Below are positions 6,728 to 15,594 of a DNA stretch of 64,000 nt, in pieces. The translations under genes were made by a program, and so were the position numbers. This stretch comes from Bacteroidota bacterium (GTDB taxonomy: Bacteria > Bacteroidota > Bacteroidia > Chitinophagales > LD1), in NCBI GenBank assembly GCA_016715625.1, contig JADJZU010000001.1, forward strand, positions 62,001 to 126,000, given 5' to 3'. The stretch's first letter is position 1, and every line of letters starts with the position of its first letter. The notes under the pieces are model-generated. The model was not told where the DNA came from, made no database searches, and saw only the letters and a program-made list of their open reading frames with translations.

Positions 6728-9700
6728 ATGAAGAAAATACTTACCCTGTCTTTATTATTTCTGTTTTCCTTATGTGCCGTAGCGCAGCAGCAGATTCTTT
6801 TGCTCACCGAAACCTTTGAAACCGGTTCCAATATTTTTGAATATGACAGTGGCGGTGTGGGCACCAACACCGCACCAATGAATGGATTATCAATAATCTT
6901 TATGATGGTCAATCGCTCTACCCTAACACGCCACCGCAGGACAGCATTGTGAGCGGACAAATCAACAATGCCCCTTTCTCGCGCTATCTGCATATACACG
7001 ATAGCGGAGCAGCCGGAGGAGTAGCCAATGCTAACTGGAACACCGCGAATGCCAGCGACCGTTTTACCTTTATCAAAAGTCCTTTTTGCACCCTGGGCAT
7101 GACCGATGTATTGTTTACCTTTTTCTGGATATGCGAGGGAAACACCGATGCCTATGGCGAAGTCTATTACCGAATAGACGGAGGCCCCTGGACCAAAACC
7201 GGACAGGCGAAGTATAACAATCAGTCGAAATGGAAATATGAAGTAATACAGGACCCTGCATTTGAAAATGCGCAGAATCTGCAGTTGGGTTTCAGATGGG
7301 TGAACCCATCATCGGGCGGAGCGACCAATGTATCGTTTGGAGTGGATGATATAATTGCCGTGGGCACCTACGACAATACCAACAACCCGGTGCAGGTAAA
7401 TATTGTAGCCGCCAGTGACGATACCGTGTGCCAGGGCGACCCGATTGTATTCAGTTATCAGTTAAGTGCCCCGCTCTGCGATGGTCAATATTATATTGAG
7501 CTGAGTAACAAAAACGGAGTGTTTGGCCCCAATGCCAATACCAATCAGTTTATAACCATACCGGCCAACCAAACCAGTGGTGCGTTTTTTATGTATGCCC
7601 CGGATAGCCTGGGCAACTGCTTCAAAGTGCGATTGGTGCGCAACACTGTTCCCAATATTGTAGGCGGTGCCAGCCCATGCTTTACGGTGATTGATTGTCC
7701 GGAGAGCATCATTACGCTGAATGCCCCGGTGATGAATGATGTGGACACCACCTGCATACTGAGTGTGATTGATGTGAAGTTTAATTCGTTCGGATTCTTC
7801 AATATCGGCAACAGCTACATTGCCGAACTGAGCGACACAAACGGAAGCTTTGCCACTCCATTCTTCCTGGGCAGCAATCCTACCAATAAAGAGTTTCCGA
7901 GTTTCCCTCCGGGAAATGTTTCGGGACTGATTCCGCAGAACGCACCTCCGGGATGTGGCTATTACATTCGTGTGCGCTCCACCTCTCCGGCAGTGGTGGG
8001 CACCGTGATTGGCCCTTTTTGTCTGGTGCGCTGTGATGAGATTACCAACAACCACACCGACATCCAACTCTGTGTGCCCGATAGTATTCCTTTCCCATCC
8101 TGCACTACCCTGAATATTGACCCCAACTATTGGACCAATCAAGCCAGCTACGACACTTGTAATGACTGGACAATTGAGCTGCGCGATATGATGACCTTTA
8201 ACCTGGTGAACAGTGGCGGACTGGGAGTTTACAGCGACAGTATTGGCGGCAACTTCCCCTTATGTTTGCCGGCAGTGGCGGCACAATTACCCGTGCCAGC
8301 CGGAACGTATTACATGCGCATTGTGAGCAATTGTTCTAACCAGACATGGAATCAAACAGGCAGTGTGATACGCATTACCATTGGCGCCCCCGACCAAAAC
8401 CCACCTACGATTGTGGGGCTGCAACCCGACACGGTGTTCTGCAATGCAGGCATTTTCGGATTGCAGGTGGTGCCTTACAACATGCAGTCTAAATACTTTT
8501 GGTCGTCACAGATTTACAACAACGGAAATGAATTTGAAACGCAACCACCGCAGTTGTTTTATGGCGACCTCACCGGAGCTACACCGGGCGACTATATCTT
8601 TTATGTCCGCGAATCCAACTTTGGATGCTACGGCCCTTTCAGCGACCCGTATGTGTACACCATTATCACATTGCCATCGGTAGATATTACCGGACCGGCA
8701 CAGGTGTGCGTGGGCGATACGGTCAACTTTTTTGTCGATTACCTGAAAGAAACGTATTACAACTGGGAGGCCCCTGCAGGGGTACGCATTCTGGATGAAG
8801 CCAATAGTCAGGTGGTGATGATTTTTGATTCGGTGGGGAGTTATACCATTTCCAATTTCTCTTTGAATGATTGTGGTGCCGACAGCGGAACGTTTACGAT
8901 TGATGTGGTAACGCTCTACAGTGTAAATGCCGGTCCTGATTTGAATATCTGTAACGGAGAAAGCGTGAATCTAATTGGTAAAAGTAGCGACCTGGACAAA
9001 GTATTTGTAACACAAGACACCGCCACACAAGGCCGGCAAGGAGCCATGTTTAACATCGTGGCGCAGGAAGATGTGATCATTGATTCGTTTGCCGTAAAGT
9101 ATTTGACCACACAACCAATTCAAGCAGAGATTTATGGCAAAGCGGGCAGCTACCGCACGTTTGAGCAGCAACAATTCAGCTGGAATCAGATTGGTGCTTT
9201 CTTCAATTTCACCCCTGCACCGCTGGGTCAAATGACCGTGATACCGATTGAGATAAACACCCCCATCAACAAAGGCGACACCTTTGCCTTTTACATTACT
9301 ACCGCTAACACCCCTGCCCTGAACATGGCCTACAATCCGGGCATCGGTTTGCAGCAGGGAACCGTGTATAAATCAGATGGGGTGATTGACTTTATACAAG
9401 GCACCATCAACAATTATCCTTTTGGGGCCTTTACCGGTCCGCGGGTGTTGAACTGTAAGATTTACTACAGTACCAAAGCCGGTTTAAAATACCTCTGGAA
9501 TACCGGTGACACTACGAGCATACTGAACTTTGCACCGTCTTCCAGCGGCATGTATTCGGTATTGGTCTACGATACCAGCGGCTGCCGAAACATGGATTCC
9601 GTGTATGTAAAAGTAAATCCGCTGCCGATAGTAAATGCCGGCTCCGATACTTTGATATGTGATGGGGAAACCTATCAGTTGCTGGGCAGTTCTACACAGA

Positions 9701-10164
9701 GCAATATCCTCTGGTCGCCTGCCACCGGTTTGGATAATGTTTCCAGCCTGAATCCATTGTTTAACAACAGCGAAGGCGTGGAATTCACCCTCACCGCCAC
9801 CGATAGCATCGGTTGCCGAAGCAGCGATACGGTATTCATCGATGTAAAAAACTGTGATGCCTTTATTGAAATACCGCAGGCCTTTACGCCCAATTCCGAT
9901 GGGCAAAACGATTACTTCACCATCTTTGCCGATGCCAGCCTGATTACCGACTACGAAATCAGAGTTTACAATAGGTGGGGCGAACTGGTCTACAGCAGCA
10001 GCAACCTCAGCGATTTGGAAACAAGCTATACCAACAGCAAAGGCTGGGACGGCACCTACAAAGGCAAACTGCAGAATGTAGGCACTTTTGCCTATTACCT
10101 GACGGCTAAGGATGTATACGGCAAGCAGTATGAAAAGAAAGGAAACATCACGCTGATCCGCTAA
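6728..10164 (+). CDS. T9SS type B-sorted surface protein, frameshifted near 6870
   Basis: Reconstructed as one protein of about 1,145 residues. Frame 2 from 6728 gives a signal peptide (MKKILTLSLLFLFSLCAVAQ); frame 1 supplies the rest. Just before the first frame ends as protein, the other frame reads NEWIINNLYDGQSLYPNTPP, the natural continuation into SGQINNAPFSRYLHIHDSG, so one base is missing near 6868-6873 (ACCGCACC, perhaps once ACCGGCACC). The body has a choice-of-anchor-like N-terminal domain and several Ig/PKD-like modules (VDITGPAQVCVGDTV, VNAGPDLNICNGE, VNAGSDTLICDGE). The C-terminus IPQAFTPNSDGQNDYF ... RVYNRWGELVY ... WDGTYKGK is the gliding-motility-associated type B sorting domain, so export by T9SS is expected. 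The ligand is unknown. Confidence 0.85.
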
Positions 10165-10187
10165 TAAAAAAGGAACGAGCATTTACA

Positions 10188-10218
10188 TTTTCACACATCG
10201 CGGTTTAGGCTACTTTCG
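10188..10218 (+). promoter_or_regulatory. Promoter candidate of the thiolase unit
   Basis: TTTT at 10188-10191, a 19-bp spacer, then TACTTTCG at 10211-10218, one base from TAnnTTTG. It sits 21 bp before the thiolase ATG. The same TACTTTCGCC string occurs just before uvrB. Confidence 0.45.
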
Positions 10219-10239
10219 CCACCGCTAAAAACAAACAGT

Positions 10240-11682
10240 ATGAGCAAAAGAATAGTAGTGATTGATGGTGCGCGCACCCCGTTCCTCCGTTCCGGAACCG
10301 ATTATATGGATTTAATGAGTTACCAACTCGGGCAGTTTGCCATTAAAGGACTCCTGAACAAAACAGGCATAGACCCCAAAGAAGTGGGCTATGTGGTGAT
10401 GGGCACTACCATCAGCAATGTAAAAACAGGTAACGTGGCGCGCGAAGCAGCTATCACGGCCGGTATACCAAACACAGCCCCTTGCCACACCGTAACCATG
10501 GCTTGCATATCGGCTAATCAGGCGATAGTAACGGCTATGCATTTGTTGCAGAATGGCGATGCGGATGTGGCTATTGCCGGTGGAACCGATTGCGTGAGCG
10601 ATGCCCCTATTATGTTCAATAAAGTAATGCGCAAGAAACTGTTCAAAGCACAAAAACTAAAAGGCCTGGGCGACACGCTGAAGTTTGTCTTTGGTCTGCG
10701 CCCCTCCGACTTTAAACCCGAAGCTCCTGCGGTGGCTGAGTTTTTAACCGGCAAAACCATGGGCCTCGATTGCGATATATTGGCAGCGCGCTATGCCGTG
10801 GGCCGCAAAGAGCAGGATGAGTTTGCCGTGCGCTCGCACCAACTGGCGGCCAAGGCAGATGCAGAAGGCTTACTGGCGAATGAAATTGCACCTGTAGAAG
10901 CCGCTCCATCGTTTAAGGCGATTAAGAAAGATAACGGATTCCGGGGCGATACCACGATGGAAAAAGTAGGCAAGCTAAAACCCGCTTTTGTAAAAGAAGG
11001 CGGCACCATTACGGCTGCCAACGCCTCGTTTTTGACCGATGGTGCTGCAGCCGTATTGCTGATGACCGAGGAGAAAGCTAAACAACTTGGCTTGCAACCT
11101 AAAGCGTATCTGCACAGCTACGCTTTTAGCGGCTGCGACCTGAACGAAGAGCTCCTCCTGGGCCCTACCTATGCCGTGAGCAAGTTGCTGCAGAAAAACA
11201 ACATGCAGCTCTCCGACTTTGATGTATTTGAATTTCATGAAGCATTTGCCGGACAAATACTTGCCAACCTGAAATGCCTGGCCAGCGATGACTTTGCGAA
11301 GCAGAAGCTGGGCCGCGATAAGGCAGTGGGTGTAGTGCCTATGGATAAATTTAACCTCTGGGGTGGCAGCCTGTCGCTGGGGCATCCGTTCGGGGCAACA
11401 GGCGCCCGACTGGTGACTACAGCCGCTAACCGACTGCATAAAGAAAACGGCAAATATGCTTTGCTGGCGGCCTGCGCAGCCGGTGCACATGGACATGCTA
11501 TGATTTTGGAAAAGTATTACCCACCTGCAATTCTATGGTTTATCTCACCAGACGGGAACACTTCAACGGAGCGCACCGCTTGTATAACAGCAGCTGGAGC
11601 GAAGAAGAGAACGTTCGTGTGTTTGGCAAATGCGCCAACAAAAACTGGCATGGCCACAACTTTGATTTGTATGTCACCGTGA
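10240..11682 (+). CDS. Acetyl-CoA acyltransferase (thiolase, FadI/HADHB type)
   Basis: Catalyses the thiolytic last step of fatty acid beta-oxidation. It is closest in pattern to the beta subunit of the trifunctional protein: nucleophile Cys89 in MACISANQA, then GGTDCVSDAPI, EFHEAFAGQILAN with the active His, LSLGHPFGATGARLV and the second Cys in AACAAGAHGHAMI. Homologues stop a few residues after GHAMI; here the frame runs on for about 50 codons past MILEKY (about 11517), and that tail overlaps the next gene by 148 bp and looks non-native. The natural stop was probably TAA at about 11518-11520 (now TAC). No fadB/fadJ partner is adjacent. The enzyme call is firm; the 3' end is doubtful. Confidence 0.92.
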   Translation: MSKRIVVIDGARTPFLRSGTDYMDLMSYQLGQFAIKGLLNKTGIDPKEVGYVVMGTTISNVKTGNVAREAAITAGIPNTAPCHTVTMACISANQAIVTAMHLLQNGDADVAIAGGTDCVSDAPIMFNKVMRKKLFKAQKLKGLGDTLKFVFGLRPSDFKPEAPAVAEFLTGKTMGLDCDILAARYAVGRKEQDEFAVRSHQLAAKADAEGLLANEIAPVEAAPSFKAIKKDNGFRGDTTMEKVGKLKPAFVKEGGTITAANASFLTDGAAAVLLMTEEKAKQLGLQPKAYLHSYAFSGCDLNEELLLGPTYAVSKLLQKNNMQLSDFDVFEFHEAFAGQILANLKCLASDDFAKQKLGRDKAVGVVPMDKFNLWGGSLSLGHPFGATGARLVTTAANRLHKENGKYALLAACAAGAHGHAMILEKYYPPAILWFISPDGNTSTERTACITAAGAKKRTFVCLANAPTKTGMATTLICMSP

Positions 11683-11942
11683 AAGGCATTCCGGAGGCGG
11701 GCACAGGTTTTATTATGAATGCACACGAACTGAGCCGCATTATCAAACGCGAAGTAGCCGAGCGACTCGACCATAAAAACTTTAATGTAGATGTGCCGGA
11801 ATTGCAGGGGGTGATGCCCTCCACCGAAAACGTAGCCATGCAAATTTGGAAATGGCTGGCACCGCACATTACCACCTGCACGCTGCACTGCGTCAAGCTG
11901 GTGGAAACAGAAAATATTTATGTAGAATACTTCGGTGAATAG
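11535..11942 (+). CDS. 6-pyruvoyl-tetrahydropterin synthase-like protein (PTPS/QueD family)
   Basis: A 135-residue T-fold enzyme. Zinc ligands are His14 in GAHRL and the HGH pair in NWHGHNF; the catalytic Cys is in FGKCANKNWHGHN; late residues DHKNFNVDVPEL, STENVA and ETENI complete the active site. FGKC-N--N-HGHN and LDHKN-DVP are more like the eukaryotic tetrahydrobiopterin-forming PTPS-I enzymes than typical QueD, so 6-pyruvoyl-tetrahydropterin synthesis is favoured over queuosine precursor synthesis (inference). folE follows 67 bp later and supplies its substrate, dihydroneopterin triphosphate. The gene start lies inside the extended thiolase frame. Confidence 0.88.
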   Translation: MVYLTRREHFNGAHRLYNSSWSEEENVRVFGKCANKNWHGHNFDLYVTVKGIPEAGTGFIMNAHELSRIIKREVAERLDHKNFNVDVPELQGVMPSTENVAMQIWKWLAPHITTCTLHCVKLVETENIYVEYFGE

Positions 11943-12009
11943 CAGCTATACGAAAAATCGTATTAACTATAACAGGGCGCTGTTGTTATTACCACCTAAA
12001 ACACAAACA

Positions 12010-12606
12010 ATGTCTTATAAAAAAACAGAGAGTTATAACGAAGCTTCTCTCAAGTTAGCCACCGACCATTACCGCCAATTGCTTACTGCGCTTGGAGAAG
12101 ATGTGACACGCGAAGGGCTGGCCAAAACTCCCGAGCGGGCCGCCAAGGCCATGCACTTTCTGGCGCAGGGTTATAAGATGGATGCGCTGGAGATTATGAA
12201 GAGCGCGGTGTTTCACGAAGAGCACAACCAAATGGTGATTGTCAAAGACATTGAGCTTTTTTCGCTGTGCGAGCATCACCTCCTCCCCTTCTTTGGCCGG
12301 GCGCATATTGCCTACATCCCCAATGGAAAAATTGTAGGCCTCAGTAAACTGGCTCGCGTGGTGGATGTATATGCCCGCAGGTTTCAGGTGCAGGAGCGTT
12401 TGACTATTCAAATCAGAGATTGCATTCAGGAAGCCCTTAACCCACTGGGCGTGGCGGTAGTAGTGGAAGCCAAACACCTGTGCATGATGATGCGTGGTGT
12501 CAGCAAACAAAACTCGGTAACCACCACTTCGGCATTTACCGGTGAGTTTCAAAACTCGGCTACACGAAACGAGTTTATCAATCTGATATCTGCCAAACTA
12601 TCCTAG
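12010..12606 (+). CDS. folE: GTP cyclohydrolase I
   Basis: A 198-residue homodecamer-type enzyme that converts GTP to 7,8-dihydroneopterin triphosphate, the first step of folate and tetrahydropterin synthesis. Visible are EGLAKTPERAAKAM, the zinc site SLCEHHLLPFFG, AYIPNGKIVGLSKLARV, RFQVQERLT and HLCMMMRGV with the second zinc Cys. The start at 12010 (MSYKKTES) is preferred over an upstream in-frame codon at 11935 that would overlap the end of the previous gene. It follows the PTPS gene in the same direction, consistent with a pterin unit. Confidence 0.96.
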   Translation: MSYKKTESYNEASLKLATDHYRQLLTALGEDVTREGLAKTPERAAKAMHFLAQGYKMDALEIMKSAVFHEEHNQMVIVKDIELFSLCEHHLLPFFGRAHIAYIPNGKIVGLSKLARVVDVYARRFQVQERLTIQIRDCIQEALNPLGVAVVVEAKHLCMMMRGVSKQNSVTTTSAFTGEFQNSATRNEFINLISAKLS

Positions 12607-12640
12607 CACATCCCCCGCTTTTTGCTCAAATACAAATCGC

Positions 12641-13501
12641 ATGAAGGCTTACATTTTCCCCGGACAAGGTTCTCAGTATAGCGGCATGGGCCGCGAACTT
12701 TATGAGCAAAGCGAGCAGGCCCGCTCACTCTTTAAGCAGGCCGATGAGGTATTGGGCTTCGCCATTTCCGATGTAATGTTTTACGGCAGCGATGAAGATT
12801 TAAAACAAACACGGGTGACCCAACCTGCAGTCTTTCTGCATTCAGTGATTTCTTATCTACTCTTGAATAATCCAAAGCCCGATATGGTGGCGGGGCATTC
12901 GCTGGGCGAGTTTAGCGCATTGGTGGCCAATCAGGTGCTGTCGTTTGCCGATGCCCTTCGGTTAGTGAGCCTCCGCGCACAAGCTATGCAAAAAGCCTGC
13001 GAGGCCACTCCGTCTACCATGGCAGCGGTACTGCGCTACGACACCGAAGCACAGGTCGAAAACATCTGCGCTTCCATTACCGATGAGGTGGTAGTAGCCG
13101 CCAACTACAATGCCCCCGGGCAGTTGGTGATATCGGGCACGCTCCGCGGCATTGATATGGCCATCGCCCGCCTCACCGAAGCAGGCGTGCGCAGAGTGAT
13201 TAAACTACCGGTGGGCGGTGCATTTCATTCCCCGCTTATGGAGCCCGCCCGCGAAGAACTGGCCGATGCTATACAAGCCACTCCTTTCCATGAAGCCTGC
13301 TGCCCTATTTACCAAAACGTGACTGCCCTGCCCGAAACCCGCCCCGATATCATTCGCCAAAACCTGGTGGCGCAGCTCACCGCTCCGGTGCGCTGGACAC
13401 AAACGGTGTTGAACATGAAGCAAAATGGCGCTGCCGAATTTGTGGAAGTGGGCCCCGGCCATGTGCTGCAAGGGCTGGTGAGCAAGATACTGGCTCAGTA
13501 A
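12641..13501 (+). CDS. fabD: Malonyl-CoA:acyl carrier protein transacylase
   Basis: A 286-residue FabD, which loads malonate onto ACP for fatty acid synthesis. It shows the N-terminal FPGQGSQYSGMG oxyanion Gln motif, the nucleophile elbow GHSLGEFSAL, the Arg in VSLRAQAMQ that binds the malonyl carboxylate, and the active-site His in VGGAFHSPLM. Length is near the family norm (about 300). It starts 34 bp after folE. Its 3' end overlaps the convergent CAP-domain gene by 7 bp. Confidence 0.96.
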   Translation: MKAYIFPGQGSQYSGMGRELYEQSEQARSLFKQADEVLGFAISDVMFYGSDEDLKQTRVTQPAVFLHSVISYLLLNNPKPDMVAGHSLGEFSALVANQVLSFADALRLVSLRAQAMQKACEATPSTMAAVLRYDTEAQVENICASITDEVVVAANYNAPGQLVISGTLRGIDMAIARLTEAGVRRVIKLPVGGAFHSPLMEPAREELADAIQATPFHEACCPIYQNVTALPETRPDIIRQNLVAQLTAPVRWTQTVLNMKQNGAAEFVEVGPGHVLQGLVSKILAQ

Positions 13502-14115
13502 GTGGCAAAATCCTGTGTAGACTTGAGATAGCGGTAACCCTGACGGTCCTTCGCCTCCATCATGGAGCAGGTGCCCAGATGCGTGTAGCTGCCCAGCATA
13601 TTTTTGCGGTGCGGTGGCGAGTCGTATAAATGCTGCACCACCTTGCGGGCAAAGCTGAGGTAGGTGTCGCCTTCTTCCAGATACTGATAGTCGATATTCT
13701 CGGCCAGCGCCCGGGGCAAAGGTCCGCACTGCCGGATGCGGCTATCGGGTTTATCCCACTTGCGGTTTCGGCTATTGGTATGCGAAAAAAAATGGCGGCT
13801 CACCATCTCGTGCGTGTGCAACACTGCGGCATCGCGCAGGGTAGCGGAGTAGCGAAACTCCGGCTTTTTGTAGCGGTGGCGCAGTTCGTTGGTAGCAAAA
13901 AACAAGGCAGCATTCAGCAGGTGCAGGTCGGGTTGTGTTTCGCTCATGGCTTGGTTAGGCTCCGGCAATTGCCCGAAAGTCTGCCAGGTGTGCGCCCGGT
14001 ATACTTCCTCCTTAAAATAAGAGTCTACGGCATAGCCTTCCACCGCTTTCAAATAGCTCTCGCAAGTGGGCAGCCAGGCCAACAAGGCCAACCCGAGCAT
14101 CCATAGTTGAATCAT
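13495..14115 (-). CDS. Secreted CAP (SCP/PR-1) domain protein
   Basis: A 207-residue protein starting at 14115 with a hydrophobic leader (MIQLWMLGLALLAWLPTCES). The CAP fold is recognised by LRDAAVLHTHEMVSRHFFSHTN, ALAENIDYQYLEEG and VVQHLYDSPPHRKNMLGSYTHLGT. His and Glu residues of the CAP cavity (HTHEM, ENIDY, PPHRKNML) are present. Such proteins act outside the cytoplasm; bacterial functions are mostly unknown. The frame is open 26 codons further upstream, into the repeat-rich spacer, but the leader fixes the likely start. Confidence 0.85.
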   Translation of the reverse strand: MIQLWMLGLALLAWLPTCESYLKAVEGYAVDSYFKEEVYRAHTWQTFGQLPEPNQAMSETQPDLHLLNAALFFATNELRHRYKKPEFRYSATLRDAAVLHTHEMVSRHFFSHTNSRNRKWDKPDSRIRQCGPLPRALAENIDYQYLEEGDTYLSFARKVVQHLYDSPPHRKNMLGSYTHLGTCSMMEAKDRQGYRYLKSTQDFATY

Positions 14116-14186
14116 GTGCCAAAGATAATGAATAGTCAGTGAGTGTTCTGCCGAACGATACACTCCCCCAGAATTTCCTTTCCTCA

Positions 14187-14466
14187 GTTCCAAATCAGGG
14201 CAACCGAGTTCAGAATCGGGTTACCTGAGTTCCAAATCGGGGCAACCGAGTTCGGAATTGCGTTACCTGAGTTCGGAATCGGGGCAACCGAGGAATTGCG
14301 TTACCTGAGTTCGGAATCGGGGCAACCGAGTTCGAATGGGGCAACCGAGTTCGGAATCGGGGGAACGGAGTTCGGACGGGGCCCGAGTTAATCGGGCAAC
14401 CGAGTTCAGAATTGTGTTACCTGAGTTCGGAATCGGGGCAACCGAGTTCGGAATTGTGTAGCCTGA
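14187..14466. repeat. Array of 14 tandem 21-bp units in two alternating types
   Basis: Fourteen units cover 280 bp exactly. Type A is GTTCGGAATCGGGGCAACCGA; type B ends instead in GCGTTACCTGA or a close variant. They alternate for units 1-7 and again for 12-14, giving a 42-bp higher-order period; the middle (units 8-11) is all type A-like and degenerate. Ten units are 21 bp; units 6, 10 and 11 are 17 bp and unit 8 is 19 bp. These lengths break any reading frame, so the array is not coding, although 21 bp produces short heptapeptide-repeat open frames on both strands. The flanks 14116-14186 and 14467-14617 hold no gene I can recognise. Confidence 0.9.
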
Positions 14467-14617
14467 GTTGTCAAAAAAGAGGGGAAACTCTATCGCGTTG
14501 GCAAAGACCTGTTTGGTCCGGGCGATTGGTAGCTGTAATGTGTGGCATCTCTTTGACCTGCTGCTGTTGCCCCAAAGGGACAAGGGGGTGGCGGCCTAAG
14601 TTGAGTTATTGAAAATA

Positions 14618-15505
14618 TCAGAAGCGCACTTCGCACACAATGCCGTAGTGGTCGCTGAGGTGTTTGCGACCGCGCTTAAGCACATTCACGTAGCGCTTCA
14701 TCGCACGGATTTTCACTCCGTTGTTGCGCACCAGTATATAATCCAGCAGGGTTTTGCCTTTGCCGCCCTGCGACAGGGCCAGGTCGTTGTTATCGGCATC
14801 GTAGCTATGCTGGTCTACACTGGCAAAGGTGCCGTCTTCGGCATCAAAGCAGTTGAGCATTTCGCAGTAGCGTTCTTTTATTTCGCCCTCGGTGTTCATG
14901 TCGCCACACAAAAACTGCGGCACACCATCGCGCTTATACACCGAAAGCAGTTCCATATAAATCTGGTCCATTTGCCTGTACCGGATATTCTGCTGCTCGC
15001 TGGATTGCAGGTGAGTGCCCATCACCTGAAATACTTTACCATTCATTTCGCCTTCCAGCAGCACTGCCCCTTTGCGGCTGGCACAGTCAATGCCCGCACA
15101 GTTTCTAAACTCAATGGCGTTTAACTCTTTCAAGGGGAGCTTGCTCACCACCCATATCCCACTGCTTATCTTAATGCCGGGCTTATCGTTATAGGGGCCG
15201 TATTGGTAAGGATACTCGGCACGCAGGCCCTCGCTGATAATGCCGCGGGCTTTATCGTGAAAGGCTTCCTGAAACACAATGATGTTATAGTCTTTGTGCT
15301 GCAACTCATTGACAATATCCTGAGCGCGCCCGGGGCGGTCTCTGCGGGCCACTATAGCCGGCAGCATGTAAATATTCCACGAAAGAATTTTAAGTTCCTG
15401 CTCTTCTTCGCAAGGGTCAGAAAGCACCACCGATTGTGCCGATAATGTATTCCACTCCACGGTGTTCAACAACAAGACAAGAAAAACGATTTTGAAAAAA
15501 TTCAT
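14618..15505 (-). CDS. Secreted sphingomyelinase-like phosphodiesterase (EEP fold)
   Basis: A 295-residue protein with a signal peptide (MNFFKIVFLVLLLNTVEWNTLSAQ). The metal-dependent endonuclease/exonuclease/phosphatase fold is complete: ILSWNIYMLP (Asn), VFQEAF (metal Glu), VMGTHLQSS (His), LCGDMNTEG (Asp, Asn), LLDYILV (Asp) and LSDHYGIVCEVRF (final Asp-His). The WNIYMLP and early RPGRAQDIV motifs resemble neutral sphingomyelinase/SMase C rather than DNA repair nucleases. It would hydrolyse a phospholipid or sphingolipid outside the cell or in the periplasm; nuclease activity cannot be excluded. It stands alone between the repeat array and queG. Confidence 0.8.
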   Translation of the reverse strand: MNFFKIVFLVLLLNTVEWNTLSAQSVVLSDPCEEEQELKILSWNIYMLPAIVARRDRPGRAQDIVNELQHKDYNIIVFQEAFHDKARGIISEGLRAEYPYQYGPYNDKPGIKISSGIWVVSKLPLKELNAIEFRNCAGIDCASRKGAVLLEGEMNGKVFQVMGTHLQSSEQQNIRYRQMDQIYMELLSVYKRDGVPQFLCGDMNTEGEIKERYCEMLNCFDAEDGTFASVDQHSYDADNNDLALSQGGKGKTLLDYILVRNNGVKIRAMKRYVNVLKRGRKHLSDHYGIVCEVRF

Positions 15506-15594
15506 GCGGCAATAGAATACTACGAATGTAAACGCCTAATGAACGGAATCGTATGTTTAGGTAAATAAATATTTTCACAGGCGAATTTTCTGCC

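Noticed and set aside
6850..6960. Programmed -1 ribosomal frameshift in the T9SS type B gene
   Set aside because: No slippery heptamer or downstream structure is apparent at ACCGCACC, and similar breaks occur in four other unrelated genes.
14187..14466. CRISPR array
   Set aside because: The units are directly adjacent and alternate between two related types; there are no unique spacers of constant length and no cas genes nearby.
14143..14583. Heptapeptide-repeat open frames on both strands
   Set aside because: They follow from the 21-bp repeat, which is a multiple of three. The 17- and 19-bp units break the frames, and there is no start context or homology, so they are not genes.
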